NCBI GenBank assembly: GCA_030729785.1
Contig: JANQWS010000032.1
Span: 1 to 64,000, forward strand
Direction of reading: 5' to 3'
DNA: 64,000 bases
DNA from: Algoriphagus sp.
Lineage (GTDB): Bacteria; Bacteroidota; Bacteroidia; Cytophagales; Cyclobacteriaceae
Below the pieces are notes generated by a model. That model ran no database searches. It was not told the DNA's origin and was given only the letters and a program-made list of their open reading frames with translations. Below, one piece after another: positions 58,500 to 64,000 of the stretch. A program made the position numbers and the translations under genes. Each line of letters opens with the position of its first letter. Within the stretch, counting starts at the first letter, position 1.

Positions 58500-61400
58500 T
58501 TATTTTGCGTTGAAGGTAATACCCATTAAGATAAAGGTGCCTAAATCCACCCCTTTTGCATCACTGACAAGGTAGAGTGTGTGTTTTTTGCCGTCACTGG
58601 CAGCGTTAATAGCTACATTTGCTTGGTGCATTAGTATAGACATGTTTGGCATCTTCATTCCTGCACTTGGAGCATGAGTTCCACTACCCAGCACTTCACC
58701 GGTTGGGCTATCCAAACGGATTTCAAAATCAATTGGGTGGTTAATTGGTTCTTGCGAAGCAGTCATCAAGGTGACTGATCCTACTCCGGTGAGATCAATT
58801 CCTTGTAAAGCAAAGGATCCTTGTGTATTTGGAATGGTCAATAAAGTTCTTCCATCAAATACCATTTTGGCATATCCTGTGAAACTACCTGCTTGTGCTA
58901 AATCCACATTATTGGGTTGAAGTACGAAGGAACTAGAACCGGTTAGTGGCTTGATGTTTTCACCTCCTTTATCGGTAAAGGATGCAGAAATCACCAAGGA
59001 TCCAGTAGGAGAAGCGGGCTTACCCAAGGTAGGGTCTAGGCTTCCTGAAGCAGCCAAACTTGGTTTGGTTTCCTGTCTCAAAGAAAGAATGTAAGTTACC
59101 AAGGCGTTTACCTCAGAGTTTTTCAAGTCAGGGTTTGCAGGCATGGCTGTTTCTCCCCATACTCCTCCACCACCATTCTTGATTTTATTTACCAAGTAAT
59201 CCCGATTTCGCTCACGGTATTTTTTGGCTACATCTGCGTAAGCTGGACCTATTGATTTTTCATTTTCGTTGTGACAGGTCTTGCAAGTAAGTGACTGTAC
59301 CAAGGACTTTCCTGTCATTGCCTCACTCATTATTTTGTGCCCTTGGTCTGCCTCTGCTTGGTCAATTCCTTGAAGGTAGTCCGCAGCCACGTACAAGTTG
59401 GAAAGATCCTTGGCTGATTCTGGATCGTCTTCATCGGAAACAGAAACGGTATAACTTACTTTTTTGCCAGGGAAGTAGAAAGATTGATTGCCTTGTACGG
59501 CAATGCTTACGACAGGGGCAACGTTACCAGAATAAACAGCAACCAATGGACCCTTACCTGACATGCCAGCAGGATCTGCCGCAGTGACTTGAACTTCAAA
59601 TTCTCCTACACCGGTAAAGGTGTGCGTTAAGGTAGGTTCAGTCGTGGTTTTAGTCACCCCTGCACCAAGGTCCCAAGTGTAGGATAATGCATCGTTTTCT
59701 GGATCAGCGGCGGTGGCTGTAAACGTAACTTCAAGCGGGCTTTTTCCAGTAGTTTTATCCACTGTGACAGCAGAAACTACAGGTGGTCTGTTGCCTCCAT
59801 TAAAGTCGATACGGAACAACCCTGCATCTGGGTTTTTGGAAAACCAACCATTTCCATACTCAAGGATATAAATTTTTCCGTCAGGGCCCATTTCCATGTC
59901 CATCATGGCGTTGAATTTGGTGCCAGGCATAAATGGTTCCATCTTATCGAAATCACCATTTTCCTCCATGCTTACTACCTTGATCCAACCTCTAATCCAA
60001 TCGTAGATGAAAAGCTTACCGTTGTAATAATCTGGCATGCGCGTTTCTGAAGGATACATATCTGAATAGTATACTGGGCCAGCCATGGCATTTCGTCCAC
60101 CTGTACCCAGTTGAGGGAAGTCAGGTGAAGCTGCATAAGGATACCAGATGAATGCAGGCTCCACTGCAGGAAGGTTATTTAAACCCGTATTGTTTGGGGA
60201 ATTATTGGTTGGACCAGCCGGGTCAAAGGAAGGGCCTGTTTCTCCTGTTTCGTAATTAAATTCGGTGTACGCATAGTTATTACCAATGAGGTAAGGCCAT
60301 CCAAAATGTCCTGCTTTTCGTGCTTGATTGACTTCATCATAACCTCTAGGTCCTTTTACGGCCAAAGAGTCATTGTTGGCATCTGGACCCACCTCACCCC
60401 AATACAGGAAGTTGTTTTTTTGGTCTACAGAGATTCGGTACGGGTTCCGAAGTCCTTGGGCATAGATTTCTGGACGAGTACTTTCAGTTCCTTCTGGATA
60501 CAAGTTCCCTTCAGGAATTGTGTAGGTGCCGTCTTCTGCCACTTTGATACGGAGGATTTTTCCTCTCAAGTCGTTTGAATTGCCAGAGCTTCTTCGAGCA
60601 TCCCATTGTTTTCTACCCTCACGTCCATCTACTGGTGCGTATCCATTTAGTCTGTAAGTCGATTCTGGCTGATTGAAAGGGGTAGAGTTGTCACCTGTAG
60701 AAAGGAATAGGTTGCCATCTTTGTCAAATGCAATGGATCCACCGGTGTGGCAACAAATGTTGCGCTGAGAATAGAGCTCCAAAATAATCTGTTCAGAATC
60801 CATGTCCCAATTTCCATCCTGGTATTTGAATCGTGAAAGGCGGTTGATTTCTTGGTCACCAGTGGGTGCATAAAAGGCATAGACCCAGTTGTTGGTGGCG
60901 TAGTTTGGATCTTTCTGAATACCCATCAAACCCTCTTCTGCATTGACCCCTTTAACATCTGTTTTCCAGTAGACGTCTAGCTTTATAATTTCCTTAAGTT
61001 CACCTGTAGCTTGGTTGTACTGAAGGATTTCACCTCTTCGTTGGGCAACTAGGATGTCTAGATTGGGAAGAATGGTCATTTCCGTAGGTTCGGTAAACTG
61101 ACCCATTGAAAGGGTGGTTTTAGAGAATCTATTTTCCTCAGGCGTACGCTTGGATTTTGCTTTTTTGTAATTAAGCATCAGATTTTCACCAATCGTGTAT
61201 TGAATACCAGCCAACAGGTGTTTCAAAAAATCAGCTTCTTCGAAGGACTCGTTGGTATGACCACCTCCGGTGTAAAAGGCTCTACCTCCATCGTAATCGT
61301 GGTACCATGCGATTGGGTGCTCGCCCATATCCAATCCTCCTTGGTAGGAGGATTCGTCCAAGAGTAATAATTTATTGGTAGCTGGATTGATTTTCTTGTA

Positions 61401-61943
61401 GCTATACCATTCATCTGTACGCGTCCAATTTTCAGGTAGAGAGTCTGTAGAGGGGTGTTTTTCCCCAGTTTTAGTCACTTTTCCTGGTTGCACATTGGGG
61501 TGTGGATCGTTGATTCCTGGATGATCTGCGAAGTATCCCCCGACAAGTCGGCCATACCAGCCCCAATCGTATTCAGAATCTGCAGCAGCATGGATACCTA
61601 CAAATCCTCCACCAGACTGGATATACCGCTCAAAGTCCGCTTCTTGATATGAATTTAAAACATCACCCGTGGTGCTCAAAAAGATGACTGTAGCATATTG
61701 TGCTAAGTTTTCTTCATTGATAAGTTCTGCATTTTTGGTGGTATCTACTTCAAAACCATTTTCAGCTCCTAATTTTTGGATCGCTGTAATTCCTTTTGCA
61801 ATGGATTCATGGTGATAACCTGCTGTTTTGCTGAAAACAAGCACTTTTGGATCTCCTTCTCGCTTCTTGGAACAAGAAGTTACAACTGCTCCCAAAAAGA
61901 GAAACAGAATTAAAAGACTACGTAGGTTTTTTGGGTACTTCAT
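58500..61943 (-). CDS. ThuA - PQQ-type sugar dehydrogenase - PKD - cytochrome c fusion lipoprotein
   Basis: An 1147-aa lipoprotein (lipobox VVTSC, C24). Domain order: ThuA trehalose-utilisation-type domain (about 32-255, HHESIAKGI, GFVGIHAAADSEYDW, GGHTNESFEE); glucose/sorbosone dehydrogenase-type propeller (about 275-735, GLMGIQKDPNYATNNWVY, NICCHTGGSIAFDKDGNLFLSTGD, GPDGKIYILEYGNGW); PKD domain (about 740-825); monoheme cytochrome c (C887-x2-C890-H891, methionine near 934); and a C-terminal carbohydrate-module-like domain (about 1010-1147). It likely oxidises a sugar on the cell surface and hands electrons to its own heme. Such fusions are common in Bacteroidota and Planctomycetes. No frameshift seen. 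Confidence 0.9.
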   Translation of the reverse strand: MKYPKNLRSLLILFLFLGAVVTSCSKKREGDPKVLVFSKTAGYHHESIAKGITAIQKLGAENGFEVDTTKNAELINEENLAQYATVIFLSTTGDVLNSYQEADFERYIQSGGGFVGIHAAADSEYDWGWYGRLVGGYFADHPGINDPHPNVQPGKVTKTGEKHPSTDSLPENWTRTDEWYSYKKINPATNKLLLLDESSYQGGLDMGEHPIAWYHDYDGGRAFYTGGGHTNESFEEADFLKHLLAGIQYTIGENLMLNYKKAKSKRTPEENRFSKTTLSMGQFTEPTEMTILPNLDILVAQRRGEILQYNQATGELKEIIKLDVYWKTDVKGVNAEEGLMGIQKDPNYATNNWVYAFYAPTGDQEINRLSRFKYQDGNWDMDSEQIILELYSQRNICCHTGGSIAFDKDGNLFLSTGDNSTPFNQPESTYRLNGYAPVDGREGRKQWDARRSSGNSNDLRGKILRIKVAEDGTYTIPEGNLYPEGTESTRPEIYAQGLRNPYRISVDQKNNFLYWGEVGPDANNDSLAVKGPRGYDEVNQARKAGHFGWPYLIGNNYAYTEFNYETGETGPSFDPAGPTNNSPNNTGLNNLPAVEPAFIWYPYAASPDFPQLGTGGRNAMAGPVYYSDMYPSETRMPDYYNGKLFIYDWIRGWIKVVSMEENGDFDKMEPFMPGTKFNAMMDMEMGPDGKIYILEYGNGWFSKNPDAGLFRIDFNGGNRPPVVSAVTVDKTTGKSPLEVTFTATAADPENDALSYTWDLGAGVTKTTTEPTLTHTFTGVGEFEVQVTAADPAGMSGKGPLVAVYSGNVAPVVSIAVQGNQSFYFPGKKVSYTVSVSDEDDPESAKDLSNLYVAADYLQGIDQAEADQGHKIMSEAMTGKSLVQSLTCKTCHNENEKSIGPAYADVAKKYRERNRDYLVNKIKNGGGGVWGETAMPANPDLKNSEVNALVTYILSLRQETKPSLAASGSLDPTLGKPASPTGSLVISASFTDKGGENIKPLTGSSSFVLQPNNVDLAQAGSFTGYAKMVFDGRTLLTIPNTQGSFALQGIDLTGVGSVTLMTASQEPINHPIDFEIRLDSPTGEVLGSGTHAPSAGMKMPNMSILMHQANVAINAASDGKKHTLYLVSDAKGVDLGTFILMGITFNAK

Positions 61944-62059
61944 AGGTGTGAATTTAATTTTTCGAAAATAATAAAAAAGAAGCAGTTCTTATGCTAACGC
62001 ACTCATTTCCTCCTAGATAATGGATCAAGCGGTAGATTTTGTCGATGAATGAGGTGATT

Positions 62060-63205
62060 TTATACTTGTCTTGCACCATCACCCAAGGCTACTTCTATAA
62101 AATCTGGTAACAATTGGAATTTATTTTGGTATACCTCTTGTATTCTAGCTTTAAAAATGGAGACTTCAGTATCTTTTAACAAGGTCAGTAGGCAGCCTCC
62201 AAATCCCCCTCCCATCATTCTAGCACCCAAAACCCCTTCTATTGATCCAGCTTGAATTGCTAAAAAATCGAGTTCGGGGCAACTCACCTCAAAATCGTCA
62301 CGCAGACTTTCATGGGATGCATTTAGTAAATTTCCTACTTCGAAAAGATTCTTGTTTTGAAGCGCTTTGGTTGCTTGATGTACTCGACCGCATTCGGTAA
62401 TTACATGTTTGGCTTTTGGAAAAAGCGATTCTGGCAAAAGTTGTTGGATGCTAGATAAATCACCCGCTTGCAGATCTCGAAGGGTGCGGACCTCTGGAAA
62501 GAATTTTTGTAAAATAGCCACGCTCTCCTCACAAGCAGCACGACGTTGGTTGTAAGCGGAGCTGGCTAAAGCGTGTGAGACCTTTGAATTAACAAGTAAA
62601 AAACAGTATTCGCCGAGGGGTATCTCAACTTCCTGATGAGTTACGGACCTACAATCCAGAAGCAAAGCATGATTTTCAACTCCAAAAAGAGAAGCATAGG
62701 GATCCATAATTCCGCAGTTCACCCCAGCAAAGAGCTGTTCTGCTTTTTGGGCATAGAGTGCCAGATTTTTTTTGGGGATATGAAAGGAAAATAGGGTGGA
62801 TATACCTAGCCCCACTGCAACCGAAAGAGCTGCTGAAGAGGAAAGTCCTGAGCCAACAGGGATATCCCCTCCAAGGACGAGGTCAAAATTCCTTAGTGGA
62901 TATCCTGCTTGATTCAATAAGGCGCACATACCCATTACGTACGAGGCCCAGTGCCCTTTTTTGGGTGACATGCTTCCAAGTTCAAAGCTGAACTCTTGGT
63001 CAAAGTTTAGCGCATAAACCCTACAGAAATTCAGGTTATTTTTTGCTATGGCCACATGGATTCCATGGGTAATTGCTGCAGGAAAAACAAAGCCCTCCTG
63101 GTAATCGGTATGTTCTCCAATCAAGTTGATTCGACCTGGAGCAAATACTAGCAGTGGCTCCGATTCAAAATGGTGTAGAAATGACTGTGTTACCTGAGAT
63201 TTCAT
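62060..63205 (-). CDS. galK: Galactokinase
   Basis: A 381-aa GHMP kinase that phosphorylates galactose at C1 (Leloir pathway) in the cytosol. The galactokinase signature GRINLIGEHTDY is at 24-35, the ATP loop VGSGLSSSAALS at 117-128, and the third motif MMGGGFGG at 330-337. Length is typical. galT and galE are not in the window. A LacI-family gene lies 46 bp upstream on the same strand and probably controls or shares this operon. Confidence 0.95.
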   Translation of the reverse strand: MKSQVTQSFLHHFESEPLLVFAPGRINLIGEHTDYQEGFVFPAAITHGIHVAIAKNNLNFCRVYALNFDQEFSFELGSMSPKKGHWASYVMGMCALLNQAGYPLRNFDLVLGGDIPVGSGLSSSAALSVAVGLGISTLFSFHIPKKNLALYAQKAEQLFAGVNCGIMDPYASLFGVENHALLLDCRSVTHQEVEIPLGEYCFLLVNSKVSHALASSAYNQRRAACEESVAILQKFFPEVRTLRDLQAGDLSSIQQLLPESLFPKAKHVITECGRVHQATKALQNKNLFEVGNLLNASHESLRDDFEVSCPELDFLAIQAGSIEGVLGARMMGGGFGGCLLTLLKDTEVSIFKARIQEVYQNKFQLLPDFIEVALGDGARQV

Positions 63206-63251
63206 GGATAAGAGGAAGGGATACTGTTGAAGCTCAGCAAAAATGGGCTGC

Positions 63252-64000
63252 CTAATTTTTAACGGGAAAATGCAAGGAGGATTTCCGAACCAATAAGGTC
63301 GTGTCTAGCACGATAGAGATGGGGTCTTCCGATGCCATTCCATCCAATTGATCGAGCAAATGGCTCACGGCCAGTTTCCCCATTTCATAGCCAGGTTGGG
63401 CAACAGTAGTCAAGGGCGGTTCGACCACTGCTGCAGTAGGGTTATTCGTAAATCCAGCTAATGCAATATCTTCTGGGATTCGAATGCCAGACTTTTTCCA
63501 TTCGGTCAGTACGTCTACGGCTACAGGGTCAATCATGCAAAAAACTGCTTCAGGACGCGGATCCATCCGAAGAATATGTTGAGCTACCTGAAGATTGCCT
63601 TGTAGGGTGAGGTCAGATTTTACTATTAGGGAGGGATCTTCGTTCACACCAAATTCTGCAAGGGCGCGAAGATAGCCTTCTTTTCTTTTTTTGGAGATGT
63701 AGAGATCTTCAGGTCCAGATACGTAGACGATTCTGCGGGAGCCGTTTTCCAATAGGTGCTTGACGACCTGATAGGCACCGCTCACATCATTAAAAGTAAC
63801 TTTAGAGACGGGAATATCTTCCTGTACGCGGTCAAACAAAAGGAAGTTTATTTCCCGGTCATAGAGTTCGTACAGGTGTTCGTAAGTGTTGGTTTCGCGA
63901 CTTAATGAAATCAAAAGACCATCCACTTGACTTGAAACTAAGGTTTGAATATTGGCTTTTTCTTGAGCAATTGACTCATTGCTTTGGCAGATCATCACGT
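63252..64000 (-). CDS. LacI-family transcriptional regulator (partial, cut by window end)
   Basis: The C-terminal 248 residues or so of a LacI/GalR-type repressor. The visible part is the periplasmic-binding-protein-like effector domain: CQSNESIAQEKANIQTLVSSQVDGLLISL, YQVVKHLLENGSRRIVYVSGP, EAVFCMIDPVAVDVLTEWKK, DIALAGFTNNPTAAVVEPPLTTV. The frame stays open to the window edge, so the helix-turn-helix lies beyond 64000. It probably senses a sugar and regulates genes such as galK, which starts 46 bp downstream. Confidence 0.9.
   Translation of the reverse strand, partial: VMICQSNESIAQEKANIQTLVSSQVDGLLISLSRETNTYEHLYELYDREINFLLFDRVQEDIPVSKVTFNDVSGAYQVVKHLLENGSRRIVYVSGPEDLYISKKRKEGYLRALAEFGVNEDPSLIVKSDLTLQGNLQVAQHILRMDPRPEAVFCMIDPVAVDVLTEWKKSGIRIPEDIALAGFTNNPTAAVVEPPLTTVAQPGYEMGKLAVSHLLDQLDGMASEDPISIVLDTTLLVRKSSLHFPVKN

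Noticed and set aside
1-64000. CRISPR arrays, rRNA genes, prophage or transposase genes
   Set aside because: No regular spacer array, no rRNA sequence and no integrase or transposase domain was seen on either strand.

Overview
The window looks like chromosomal DNA of an aerobic Bacteroidota bacterium, most likely order Cytophagales, family Cyclobacteriaceae (Algoriphagus-like; this placement is inference). Three things support it: a complete alternative complex III (act) plus aa3-oxidase gene cluster in the order usual for this phylum, several promoters of the Bacteroidota type (TTTG, about 19 bp, TAnnTTTG), and the long (660 aa) form of IspG. No phage, CRISPR array, rRNA operon or recognisable transposase was seen.

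Layout. 1-6000: a small-peptide/membrane-protein pair, a geranylgeranyl-reductase-type flavoprotein, an isoprenylcysteine-methyltransferase-like membrane enzyme, a propeller lipoprotein and purB. 6000-13500: a ferredoxin-reductase-type flavoprotein, an ECF sigma operon (sigma, putative anti-sigma, secreted barrel-like protein, GIN-domain protein) and a PolX/PHP protein whose polymerase active site looks eroded. 13500-24900: EVE protein, pyrR-pyrB, an ABC exporter pair, a CBS/cysteine-synthase enzyme, plsC, rpsA and tRNA-Cys. 25100-41800: one long respiratory cluster, actABCDEF, coxB, coxA, ctaA, ctaB, two subunit-III genes, a subunit-IV gene, then sco, a DUF420 gene and a small Cys-motif protein. 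It starts at an excellent promoter and has terminators inside (40199) and at the end (41737). Together these genes carry electrons from menaquinol through complex III to cytochrome oxidase and supply heme A and copper. 41900-48900: a giant NtrY-like sensor kinase, an SDR, ispG and a tiny membrane protein. 49100-64000: secreted beta-propeller proteins, a sulfatase, a lipoprotein on an inserted segment, NIPSNAP and TMEM220 proteins, a 1147-aa ThuA/sugar-dehydrogenase/cytochrome c fusion, galK and a LacI-family regulator cut by the window end.

Two non-coding signals stand out. First, the 1.1-kb gap 52474-53614 holds a probable large structured RNA of about 560-600 nt (52990-53590, + strand). It has many strong hairpins, a diverged internal duplication (53029 and 53252 modules) and a 15-bp intrinsic terminator with a GCAA loop; I cannot match it to tmRNA, RNase P, 6S or SRP RNA. 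Second, seven copies of a 130-180 bp interspersed element (TGATTATCCGC ... GCGGATAATCA) lie between genes, with an internal box, a conserved arm and a hypervariable core made of mini-palindromes. One copy supplies the stop codon of a gene. A third signal is an 843-bp spaced direct duplication of the sulfatase 3' end on either side of a lipoprotein gene, which marks an insertion or duplication event.
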